A DNA stretch of 35,873 nt, taken from positions 1-35,873 of the forward strand of contig SZPE01000047.1 in assembly GCA_030263555.1 (NCBI GenBank), given 5' to 3'. Shown here piece after piece: positions 21,986 through 28,858 of the stretch. Both the position numbers and the translations under genes were made by a program. Under the pieces are notes generated by a model. That model did not search any database. It had not been told where the DNA came from and saw nothing but the letters and a program-made list of their open reading frames with translations. Numbering within the stretch: the first letter of the stretch is position 1; every line of letters starts with the position of its first letter. The stretch is from CFX2 sp014338005. Its GTDB lineage: Bacteria > Chloroflexota > Anaerolineae > Aggregatilineales > Phototrophicaceae.

Positions 21986-24097
21986 TCAGTTCTGGTAGAC
22001 CACAAACGTCAGCGAAAGCTGGTTATTCGCCAGGTTGTCCACACGCATAGCGCCCCGGTTGCCGTCGGCGGTCAGGATGCCGATGACCACCCCCGGCACG
22101 AGATTGCCCGCCGGTATTGAGGCCTGGTTGACGATGTTCGGGTCAATCAGATCGTAGTGCATGGTGTTCAGGTTGGCATTGGGGATGATGCCCACCTTTG
22201 CCCCGAAGATGGCGTTCAGCAGGCCGGCCCCGGCGTCCCAGTTGGCATCACCCTGAACGGCGTTGCCTTCCAGGTCAAGCGTGTCGCCGGGGTTCAAGGT
22301 CTGGGATGCCTGGCGCAGAACCGGCTTGTTGATGCTGTAGTTAAAATTCAGCAGGTTGTTGTTTTCGTCCAGTTCCTGCACTTCGTTGTTCAGGTCGGCC
22401 ACGATGGTGACGGTGTAGAAACCTGTGTTAGCAAGCGTCCCGGTCAGGTTGACGGTGGCGATCTGCCCGGCCGGCAAACCCGGCACGATGGCGGAGGCAA
22501 AAACATTGTTCGGCGGGAAGTTGGCCGCGATGGCGAACTGGCCGGCGTTCGCGCCGCCCGCATTACGAACGGTCACGCTGACTGTGAACGGAACATTCGG
22601 GATGATCGGGGACGGCGTAACAAAAGCCGAGTCGAGGACAATTTCCGGCAGCGGCGGGACCGTTGGGCTGGGCGGCGGCGTGGGCGTTGGCGGCGGGTTG
22701 ACGATGGGCAGGCTGTTCAGGTTGCCGAACGTATCCAGGATGGCGCGCGAAATCCAGCCCTGCTGGCCGCGAAACTGGATGACCAGCCACGAAAAGTCCA
22801 GGTTGGCGCCGATCACCTGCACCTGCTCGCCCTGGCTGAGCTGGCCGATCACGTCATAATTCAGCCCCGGCCCGCTGCGGACATTCTGAACCGCCCGCGT
22901 AATGGTAGCGACGACACCCTGCGGGGTGGGAGTCGCGGCGGGGGTGGGGGTGGGCCGTGCGACGGCCTGGTCAAGCGGAATCTGCTGGCTGCCTTCGTAC
23001 CGCGCGAGCAGTTTGGGCGCGCCGAACTCGTTCAGCTGGACGACGGCGACGTTATTGCTGGTTTCGCCGCGCGCAAGCTGCGCCGGGCGCAAACTGCCCT
23101 GCACGCCCTGGACGTTATCCAACTGCAGCAGGTTGGTCAGCAGTTCGCCGGGGCGACGAATGGCCTCGGCCAGCAGGTACACGGCGTCATAACTGGCTGC
23201 CGAAACCGGATCAGGCACTTCGGCAAAGGTGAAAAGATAGCGGTCGCGGAAATCGGCGCTGGCGGGGTCGGTCGCGGTGAGCGGCCAGGTGGTGGAGGCG
23301 ACGATGCCGCCGATATTTTCCATTGAAACCGCCTCGCGGAAAGCCGGCGAGTCCGCGTCGTTATAGGCAGCCAGGCCAGACCAGCCGGCCTGGCGCAGGC
23401 TTTCATAAAAAGCTCCGGCCTGGGCGGGATGGCCGTAGATAACGATAATCTCCGGGCTTGCGCCGATCAACTGCGAGATGACAGCGGCACTGCCGGCAGG
23501 GTCCTGAACCTGGAGCGCGGGCTGCGCTGTGACGCCCAGGGCGCGGGCGGCTTCGGAAAAACCGATCACGCCGGCGGTCACGTCAATATCAAAACCAAGC
23601 TGGACGGTGGCGACGCGCCGCACCTGTAAATCGGTGATGAGGTAGTCGGCCAGCGCCCGCCCGCGCAGCACTTCGGCGGCGCGGATTCTGAGCAGGCGGC
23701 CAGATGTATCCGAGGTCAGCAGCGTGTCCACCATCGCCGGCGTCAGCAAGGGGACGTTAAGCCTTTGCAGCAGGGCGAGGTTGTTCAGGACGGCCTCGTT
23801 GCCCTCCGGCCCCAGCGCCGCAATGATAGCCGCCTGATTGAGATTGGCGACCGAGGTTTCCAGGTTAGCGGCGGGCTGGACGACCAGCTCCAGGCGGAAA
23901 AACGTGCCATCCGCGCCCTGGATGCCGCCGGCCTGGTTGATCGCTTCGACGGCCAGCCACGCGCCTTTGCTGATCGGCCCGGATGGGTCGTCCAATACAC
24001 CGATGCGAAAAACCGGCTGGACTTGCGCCTGTAGCCCGGTGAGGGTGACGGCCAAAATAAAGATGATGGCCGCCATTCGTAAAAAGTGGTTCCTCAT
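21986..24097 (-). CDS. LivK-like binding protein fused to SH3 and CARDB domains
   Basis: The 703-residue secreted protein has a signal peptide (about 1-25, ending LQA). A type I periplasmic binding domain follows (about 28-370; FRIGVLDDPSGPISKGAWLA, then GPEGNEAVLNN and VIYGHPAQAGAFYES). A Thr/Pro linker (about 378-395) leads to a bacterial SH3 domain (about 400-455, NVRSGPGLNYDVIGQL). A Pro-rich linker and a CARDB-like adhesion domain (about 490-595, ending ELDENNNLLNFNY) come next, and the C-terminal domain (600-703) is unrecognised. Binding domains of this type usually serve branched-chain amino-acid importers. The fusion to wall- and cell-adhesion modules, and the lack of permease genes, suggest a surface sensor or anchored receptor. 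AAGGA precedes the ATG by 7-8 bp. Confidence 0.88.
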   Translation of the reverse strand: MRNHFLRMAAIIFILAVTLTGLQAQVQPVFRIGVLDDPSGPISKGAWLAVEAINQAGGIQGADGTFFRLELVVQPAANLETSVANLNQAAIIAALGPEGNEAVLNNLALLQRLNVPLLTPAMVDTLLTSDTSGRLLRIRAAEVLRGRALADYLITDLQVRRVATVQLGFDIDVTAGVIGFSEAARALGVTAQPALQVQDPAGSAAVISQLIGASPEIIVIYGHPAQAGAFYESLRQAGWSGLAAYNDADSPAFREAVSMENIGGIVASTTWPLTATDPASADFRDRYLFTFAEVPDPVSAASYDAVYLLAEAIRRPGELLTNLLQLDNVQGVQGSLRPAQLARGETSNNVAVVQLNEFGAPKLLARYEGSQQIPLDQAVARPTPTPAATPTPQGVVATITRAVQNVRSGPGLNYDVIGQLSQGEQVQVIGANLDFSWLVIQFRGQQGWISRAILDTFGNLNSLPIVNPPPTPTPPPSPTVPPLPEIVLDSAFVTPSPIIPNVPFTVSVTVRNAGGANAGQFAIAANFPPNNVFASAIVPGLPAGQIATVNLTGTLANTGFYTVTIVADLNNEVQELDENNNLLNFNYSINKPVLRQASQTLNPGDTLDLEGNAVQGDANWDAGAGLLNAIFGAKVGIIPNANLNTMHYDLIDPNIVNQASIPAGNLVPGVVIGILTADGNRGAMRVDNLANNQLSLTFVVYQN

Positions 24098-24186
24098 GCG
24101 GTTTCCTTTCTTAAAAGCGCCTATTCTGTATGAAACTCATTCATATTTGATTTTATCCGGGTTAGGCCGTGTCACAAATAGCCCCA

Positions 24187-24219
24187 GGGTTTCAAATCGC
24201 GCCGCCGGCAGGTTTGAAA
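24187..24219 (+). promoter_or_regulatory. Inverted repeat TTTCAAA/TTTGAAA upstream of modA
   Basis: TTTCAAA (24190-24196) and TTTGAAA (24213-24219) are inverted copies 16 bp apart, upstream of the modA -35 box. The first half lies within GGGTTTCAAATC, which recurs at 25891-25902 before the MBL gene. It could be an operator shared by both promoters. Confidence 0.4.
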
Positions 24220-24229
24220 ATCTGAAATC

Positions 24230-24258
24230 TTGCCACCTGAACTATTCCATAATAGAAT
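24230..24258 (+). promoter_or_regulatory. Sigma70-type promoter of modA-modB
   Basis: TTGCCA (24230-24235) and TAGAAT (24253-24258) each match consensus at about 5 of 6 positions with 17 bp between them. A 6-bp inverted repeat, CTATTC (24242-24247) and GAATAG (24255-24260), overlaps the -10 box and could be an operator. The mRNA leader would be about 55 nt. Confidence 0.65.
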
Positions 24259-24302
24259 AGCTGCCGCGACCATGCGTGAGTGTGTGTCAAAAAGAGCCTT
24301 TC

Positions 24303-24312
24303 GAGGGAAGGA
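24303..24312 (+). promoter_or_regulatory. Shine-Dalgarno region deciding the modA TTG start
   Basis: The purine run GAGGGAAGGA ends 7 bp before TTG 24320, the codon that opens a lipoprotein signal. The longer frame from 24230 would begin inside the promoter, so it is not used. Confidence 0.6.
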
Positions 24313-24319
24313 TTCGTCA

Positions 24320-25171
24320 TTGATTAAGCTGTATCATTTTATTGTTTTCGTGTCGGCGGCGTTTTTTCCGGCATCCTGTGCAAGCGGCGGCGCGACGACT
24401 GCTGCGCTTGTCGATTCGTCTGCGGCAGCATCGGGACAGGCCGCTGAGGTTAATTCCTCTGTTGGGATTATACTGACAGTAGCTGCGGCAGCCGATCTGA
24501 CGCCGGCGTTTCAAGAATTGGGCGCGTTGTTTACTCAGCAAACGGGGATAGGGGTGACTTTCAGCTTTGGCTCGACGGGGCAGCTTACCCAGCAGATCGA
24601 GCAGGGCGCCCCTGTAGATGTATTCGCGGCGGCTAACCAGTCCTATATCAACGAACTGGAGCAGGCCGGCTTGGTTATCCCGGATACAATCGCGCTTTAC
24701 GCCCAGGGACGCCTGACCATTTGGACATGGGCTGACAGCCCGCTTACGTTTACGAGTCTGGATGATCTGACTCAGGAGACAGTGAAACGAATCGCTATCG
24801 CTAATCCTGAACATGCGCCCTATGGGGTTGCAGCGCGCGAAGCTTTGGAGTCCGCCGGTCTGTGGGATATTGTACAGCCAAAACTCATTCTGGCTGAGAA
24901 CGCTGCCCAGACCATGCAGTACGCCCAGACGGGTAATGTAGATGTCGCCCTGGCTGCGCTGTCGTTAAGTGTTGCGGCGGGTGACGGCGGGCGTTACGTG
25001 CTAATTCCCGGAGAACTGCATAATCCGCTGAATCAAGCATTGGCGGTGGTCAGCAGCACGAAATACGAGGCGGAGGCCCGGCAGTTCGCCGCCTTTGTGA
25101 ACAGCGAAGCCGGACGTGAGATCATGCGCCGTTACGGGTTTATCCTGCCGGGGGAAGAACCGATTCGATGA
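24320..25171 (+). CDS. modA: Molybdate ABC transporter substrate-binding lipoprotein
   Basis: ModA captures molybdate or tungstate outside the cell for the ModB permease. The 283 residues from TTG 24320 start with a signal ending in PASC, so lipidation at C20 is likely although Pro at position -3 is unusual. The binding domain begins LTVAAAADLTPAFQELG and has FSFGSTGQLTQQIEQG, APVDVFAAANQSYINEL and later MQYAQTGNVDVALAALS, all typical of ModA. The stop overlaps the ModB start by 4 bp (ATGA). No ATPase gene follows. The alternative of a tungstate (WtpA/TupA) specificity cannot be excluded. Confidence 0.93.
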   Translation: MIKLYHFIVFVSAAFFPASCASGGATTAALVDSSAAASGQAAEVNSSVGIILTVAAAADLTPAFQELGALFTQQTGIGVTFSFGSTGQLTQQIEQGAPVDVFAAANQSYINELEQAGLVIPDTIALYAQGRLTIWTWADSPLTFTSLDDLTQETVKRIAIANPEHAPYGVAAREALESAGLWDIVQPKLILAENAAQTMQYAQTGNVDVALAALSLSVAAGDGGRYVLIPGELHNPLNQALAVVSSTKYEAEARQFAAFVNSEAGREIMRRYGFILPGEEPIR

Positions 25172-25857
25172 ACTGGCAGCCCTTCTGGCTCTCCCTGCAA
25201 GTCACAGGCACTGCGACGATAGGGATTCTCGCTATTGGATTGGCGCTGGCGCTGCTGCTGGCGCGCGCTGTTTTCCCCGGCAAGCTGATTTTGGAGACGG
25301 TGATTTATCTGCCGCTGGTGCTGCCGCCGACCGTTGTAGGTTACTATCTGCTGTTCGTGCTGGGACGGGGAAGTTTTATCCTTGAAGTGCTGCATATTGA
25401 TCTGCTGTTCACCTGGCAGGCGGCAGCATTTGCCTCAATGGTGGTTGGGCTGCCGCTGATGGTTCAGACGGCGCGAGCAGCGTTTGAAGAAATTGAACCT
25501 GAAATCGAGGATGCGGCGCGGGTAGACGGCGCAGGGGAATGGCGGATATGGTGGTCTATCACGCTGCCGCTGGCGCGGCGCGGTATTCTGGCAGGATTAA
25601 TTCTGAGTACGGCGCGCGCGCTTGGTGAATTTGGCGCGACGATGATGGTCGCGGGGAACATCCCAGGACGCACACAAACACTTCCGCTGGCGATTTATGA
25701 TGCAGTGCAGGCGCGGCGTTATGACGACGCGCATTTTATGGTGCTGATGATGACTTTGCTGGCGTTTAGCGGCCTCTGGCTTGTCCATCGTTTGGAAGTT
25801 TCATCGCAGCGGCGCAAAAGACGCAGTATCAGCGGGCGAAAGCGCGTTTCGTTTTAG
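25168..25857 (+). CDS. modB: Molybdate ABC transporter permease
   Basis: ModB forms the membrane channel of the molybdate importer. The 229-residue protein has five or six helices, the ModB-typical LPLVLPPTVVGYYLL, and the cytoplasmic EAA loop DAARVDGAGEWRIWWSITL that docks the ATPase. FGATMMVAGNIPGRTQTLP is another family hallmark. It is translationally coupled to modA. The ATPase ModC, normally next or fused, is absent, and the following gene is an unrelated hydrolase with its own promoter. ModC must be encoded elsewhere, or another ATPase serves. Confidence 0.94.
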   Translation: MNWQPFWLSLQVTGTATIGILAIGLALALLLARAVFPGKLILETVIYLPLVLPPTVVGYYLLFVLGRGSFILEVLHIDLLFTWQAAAFASMVVGLPLMVQTARAAFEEIEPEIEDAARVDGAGEWRIWWSITLPLARRGILAGLILSTARALGEFGATMMVAGNIPGRTQTLPLAIYDAVQARRYDDAHFMVLMMTLLAFSGLWLVHRLEVSSQRRKRRSISGRKRVSF

Positions 25858-25890
25858 GCGCCGCTCGCCGGGCAGGACGGATCGGCAGTC

Positions 25891-25931
25891 GGGTTTCAAA
25901 TCTTGATTTTCCGTTTCTGAATAACTATACT
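25891..25931 (+). promoter_or_regulatory. Sigma70-type promoter of the MBL-fold gene
   Basis: TTGATT (25903-25908) and TATACT (25926-25931) are separated by 17 bp. The -35 box is directly preceded by GGGTTTCAAATC (25891-25902), the motif also found upstream of modA. The predicted leader is about 34 nt. Confidence 0.6.
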
Positions 25932-25971
25932 GGCCGTTCCTGTTTGTTATTTATGCCCGCGCCAAAATGAC

Positions 25972-26811
25972 ATGCAACGAGAACGTGTTGCCGATGATAT
26001 TTATGTTTTTACCAGCGATCTCTACGTACAGGTTACAGCCGGGGTGGTCGTAACCAGCGAGGGAGCGGTAGTCATTGACACGCTGGCTTATCCAGAAGAA
26101 ACTCGGCTCATCAAACGATTTATTGAGTCCCGTCTGAGGATGAGTGTGCGTTACGTGGTGAACACTCACTTCCACGCCGACCATACTATGGGGACGTGTT
26201 TTTTTGAGGGCGCGCGGGTGATCGGCCATGCATTGTGCCGGGACCTGCTGGAAAAACGCGGGCGTGAAAGCCTGGAACAGGCCAAAACCAACGCGCCGGA
26301 GATGCGTGAAGTTACATTGGCGCTGCCGGACATTGTGTTCGAGGGCGGAGTGATGAATTTGCACTTGGGCAATAAAACGCTCCAGTTGTGGTCAACGCCG
26401 GGCCACAGCCCCGATTCGATTGTATGCCTGGTAAAAGAAGACCGCACGTTGTTCGCAGCCGATACGTTGATGCCGATTCCGTATTTTGTGGATGGAAATT
26501 ATGATGATTTTGTCGAGTCTTTAAATCGCCTGCGGAACCATAACTTCGAGAATGTCGTTCAGGGTCATGGTGAAATCATCCTCCGGGGAGAGGTGGAGGA
26601 AAAAATCGCCGAAGACCTGGATTATCTGCTCAAACTGCGGGCTGCGGTGGACGCTGCGCTGCTGGACCCGTCGCCGGACGCGGCCCTGGAAGCCATTGAT
26701 ATTGAACAGTGTGGCAAGAGCCGCATTTTGCTAAACGGCGCTGCGCCGCAGCTGCACCGCCGCAATGTTCTGGCGCTGGCAAGCGCCCGCCGCGAGCCGG
26801 CCCAATTGTAA
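25972..26811 (+). CDS. Metallo-beta-lactamase-fold hydrolase
   Basis: The 279-residue protein has all metal-binding signatures of the MBL fold: H66-F-H68-A-D70-H71, then H145 in TPGHSPDS, D164 in FAADTLMP and H199 in VQGHGE. This implies a two-metal site. Members include lactonases, glyoxalase II and other thioesterases, and quinoprotein-relay or lactamase-like enzymes; the substrate cannot be named. There is no signal peptide, so it acts in the cytoplasm. No Shine-Dalgarno was found before ATG 25972. It has its own promoter after modB and lies 54 bp before greA. Confidence 0.92.
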   Translation: MQRERVADDIYVFTSDLYVQVTAGVVVTSEGAVVIDTLAYPEETRLIKRFIESRLRMSVRYVVNTHFHADHTMGTCFFEGARVIGHALCRDLLEKRGRESLEQAKTNAPEMREVTLALPDIVFEGGVMNLHLGNKTLQLWSTPGHSPDSIVCLVKEDRTLFAADTLMPIPYFVDGNYDDFVESLNRLRNHNFENVVQGHGEIILRGEVEEKIAEDLDYLLKLRAAVDAALLDPSPDAALEAIDIEQCGKSRILLNGAAPQLHRRNVLALASARREPAQL

Positions 26812-26853
26812 TTCACTGTCGGATATTTTAATGATTTGATTGAACGGATGGAT

Positions 26854-26859
26854 GAGGTG
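26854..26859 (+). promoter_or_regulatory. Shine-Dalgarno GAGGTG for greA
   Basis: GAGGTG ends 6 bp before ATG 26866. Earlier in-frame starts (26836 TTG, 26848 ATG) have no comparable site and would add residues not typical of GreA. Confidence 0.65.
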
Positions 26860-26865
26860 ACGTTT

Positions 26866-27333
26866 ATGCCCGAACAGGTTTATCTGACCCCAGAAGGCAA
26901 AGCCGAACTGGAACGCGAGCTGGAGGAACTGCTCAACGTTCGCCGCCCGGAACTGGCCCTGAAGCTCAAAGAAGCAGTGTCCCAGGGCGATTTAAAAGAA
27001 AACGCAGATTATCACGACGCCAAAGAACAGCAGGCTTTCATGGAAGGGCGCATACTGTATCTGGAAAACGTACTGCGTTCGGCGGTTTTGATCTCTAACG
27101 ATGGCACATCGGATGAAGTGCGGATTGGCTCGGAAGTGACCATCGTTGAGGATGGCAACGACGAGGATGAAACCTACAAAATCGTCGGGCCGGCAGAGGC
27201 CAACCCGCGCGAGCGCAAAATTTCGCACGAAAGTCCGATTGGCGGCGCGCTGTTGGGGCATCGGAAGGGCGACAAAGTGCGCGTAGCTACACCTTCGGGC
27301 GAATTGATTTTTAAGATCAAGCGGATTAAATAA
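26866..27333 (+). CDS. greA: Transcription elongation factor GreA
   Basis: GreA enters the RNA polymerase secondary channel and stimulates cleavage of backtracked RNA. The 155 residues begin MPEQVYLTPEGKAELERELE, the usual opening of the N-terminal coiled coil. They contain GDLKENADYHDAKEQQAF with the acidic tip residues. The C-terminal FKBP-like domain follows (IGSEVTIVEDG, then KISHESPIGGALLGHRKGD and TPSGELIFKIKRI). The length equals the family norm. A strong terminator closes the gene. Confidence 0.96.
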   Translation: MPEQVYLTPEGKAELERELEELLNVRRPELALKLKEAVSQGDLKENADYHDAKEQQAFMEGRILYLENVLRSAVLISNDGTSDEVRIGSEVTIVEDGNDEDETYKIVGPAEANPRERKISHESPIGGALLGHRKGDKVRVATPSGELIFKIKRIK

Positions 27334-27368
27334 GCCGCCGGCCTGCCCGCATCTGTATTAAAACTCAA

Positions 27369-27410
27369 ACGCCCCGGCAGTCTGACTTCTGCGCGGGGCG
27401 TTTTGCTTTT
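27369..27410. terminator. Rho-independent terminator after greA (probably two-way)
   Basis: The arm ACGCCCCGGCAG pairs with CTGCGCGGGGCGT (one bulge) around an 8-base loop and is followed by TTTTGCTTTT. Reading the minus strand, the hairpin is followed by TTTGAGTTTT. It can therefore end both greA and the convergent gene at 27413. Confidence 0.85.
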
Positions 27411-27412
27411 CA

Positions 27413-28750
27413 TCAGCCGATGGGTGTCCAGTCTCCGGTGCCGCCGAACGGGTCATCGTCGCGGGCGGGCGGCTGTGCCGGAGGCGGCTGCAAGGGGGGC
27501 GGTTTTAACGGCGTTACGCTGCCGCCATAAGCCGGCGGCGGAGCGGCGGGCGGTGTATAGGTCGGGAGCGGCGCGCTGGGCATCGGCGGCGGCGTAAAGG
27601 TCGGCGCGTCGGCGGGCGGCGGTGGTGTATAGACGGGCGCTGCCACCGGAACGCTGGCGACCGGCTGGGCCGCGCCATCCTTGCGCCAGGTCAGCAGTTC
27701 GATGGTCAGCTTTTCAAAGTAGCTGTTGGCCGGCAGCGGCCCAGCGCCGTAGGTCATGTCCACAATGCGCGCCTGCATCCGCAGCGTGTTGGTTTCCAGG
27801 GTGAGCGTTCCCCCCGGCTGCGCCAGGATGACCTGCCCCTTCGGGTCAAGTTTGGAGCGAATGGCGGGGTCGTTAAAGGCGTATTCGGATGCAAAAACGC
27901 CGGTGAGGGTGCGAACGAAATCATCCTTGTCGAACAGCCAGACTTCGATGGCCGTGACTTTTTCCTGCTCGCCCACGCCGACCGTTTCGGAAATGACCGC
28001 GCCGCACTCGCCCAAAAATTCATCGTCATTTTTCGCATCTTCGATGGCGAAGGAATCATCGAAAGAACGTCCGGGGAAATACATCGAGACATGGCGCGCT
28101 ACCGGTGGGCCGAAGCTGGTGGTAGGGGCGGCGGCTTCATCTTTTGCAAGCTGCTGCGCCAGCTCGCGGGAACGTTTGACGGCATCCACATCCACCTGTA
28201 TCGCGCCGGGACCTTTTTGCCCGCTGCGGCGGCGGCGGATAGAGCGGCGCACCGGCTCGACCAGCATCGGATTGATGTAAAAGCCGTACAGCAGCGAGCC
28301 GACAACCGCCACGATGGCGATCACCACCGATCCCAGAATCCAGGGACGAATGCTGCCGATCAGACTCGGTTGAGGGGCAGAGGCGGCATTGACCTGCGCC
28401 TGAGCGGCCAGGTCTTCAATTTGGGTCAGGCCGAATTTCGCCGTGATGGCCTGGGGGTCGTCTACGGCCCGCAGCAGGGTAATGGTGTTCTGGTCAAGCT
28501 GTTCGGTGGACTGCGCGCCGCTGGCGAACAAGGTGTACCGGTCGGCGATGAGCTTCACCCATTCTTCCTGCCAGCCCTGTCCCAGTTTGCTAGGGTCAGC
28601 ATCGTAGAAAACAACAGGGTCGAGCGCGTAAGACCAGATCAGGCCGACTAAAAAGGCCAGCACAATGACGACGATTTGCCGGGGCTTGGGGATGTAGGGC
28701 TTTATAACCGGCCATAAGCCGGTGATCGTATCTCGAATTTTGCCCACCAT
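27413..28750 (-). CDS. Two-TM protein of unknown function with Pro-rich tail
   Basis: The 445-residue protein has a membrane helix near residues 24-43, an outer segment of about 85 residues, and a second helix near 134-157. A basic stop-transfer stretch (RRSIRRRRSG) follows. A folded cytoplasmic domain (about 215-355) includes RHVSMYFPGRSFDDSFAIE and KVTAIEVWLFDKDDFVRTL. From about 365 the tail is Pro-rich (PPPP, TPPPMP repeats) and ends GDWTPIG. No known domain was recognised. The helices leave both termini on the cytoplasmic side. It follows topA on the same strand after 108 bp that holds a possible TAAAAT box. Confidence 0.7.
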   Translation of the reverse strand: MVGKIRDTITGLWPVIKPYIPKPRQIVVIVLAFLVGLIWSYALDPVVFYDADPSKLGQGWQEEWVKLIADRYTLFASGAQSTEQLDQNTITLLRAVDDPQAITAKFGLTQIEDLAAQAQVNAASAPQPSLIGSIRPWILGSVVIAIVAVVGSLLYGFYINPMLVEPVRRSIRRRRSGQKGPGAIQVDVDAVKRSRELAQQLAKDEAAAPTTSFGPPVARHVSMYFPGRSFDDSFAIEDAKNDDEFLGECGAVISETVGVGEQEKVTAIEVWLFDKDDFVRTLTGVFASEYAFNDPAIRSKLDPKGQVILAQPGGTLTLETNTLRMQARIVDMTYGAGPLPANSYFEKLTIELLTWRKDGAAQPVASVPVAAPVYTPPPPADAPTFTPPPMPSAPLPTYTPPAAPPPAYGGSVTPLKPPPLQPPPAQPPARDDDPFGGTGDWTPIG

Positions 28751-28802
28751 AAAATGCCGCCTTTCGTTCGGATGCCGTAATATCCCGGTTCAAGCTACGC
28801 CT

Positions 28803-28808
28803 ATTTTA
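28803..28808 (-). promoter_or_regulatory. Possible -10 box (TAAAAT) of the two-TM protein gene
   Basis: TAAAAT on the minus strand would give a leader of about 45 nt before ATG 28750. The -35 candidates at 16-17 bp (TTTGTA, TTTTGT) are poor. The gap between this gene and topA holds nothing else recognisable. Confidence 0.25.
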
Positions 28809-28858
28809 CAGTACATTTTGCCAATACAAAAATGAGCTGTCTGGATAGGACATGAGAA

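Noticed and set aside
22157..23326. 389-codon plus-strand open frame
   Set aside because: Antisense to the LivK-SH3-CARDB gene, and its composition is that of a shadow frame.
26836..26865. Longer N-terminus for GreA
   Set aside because: Earlier starts lack a ribosome site, while GAGGTG is placed correctly for ATG 26866, which gives the normal GreA N-terminus.
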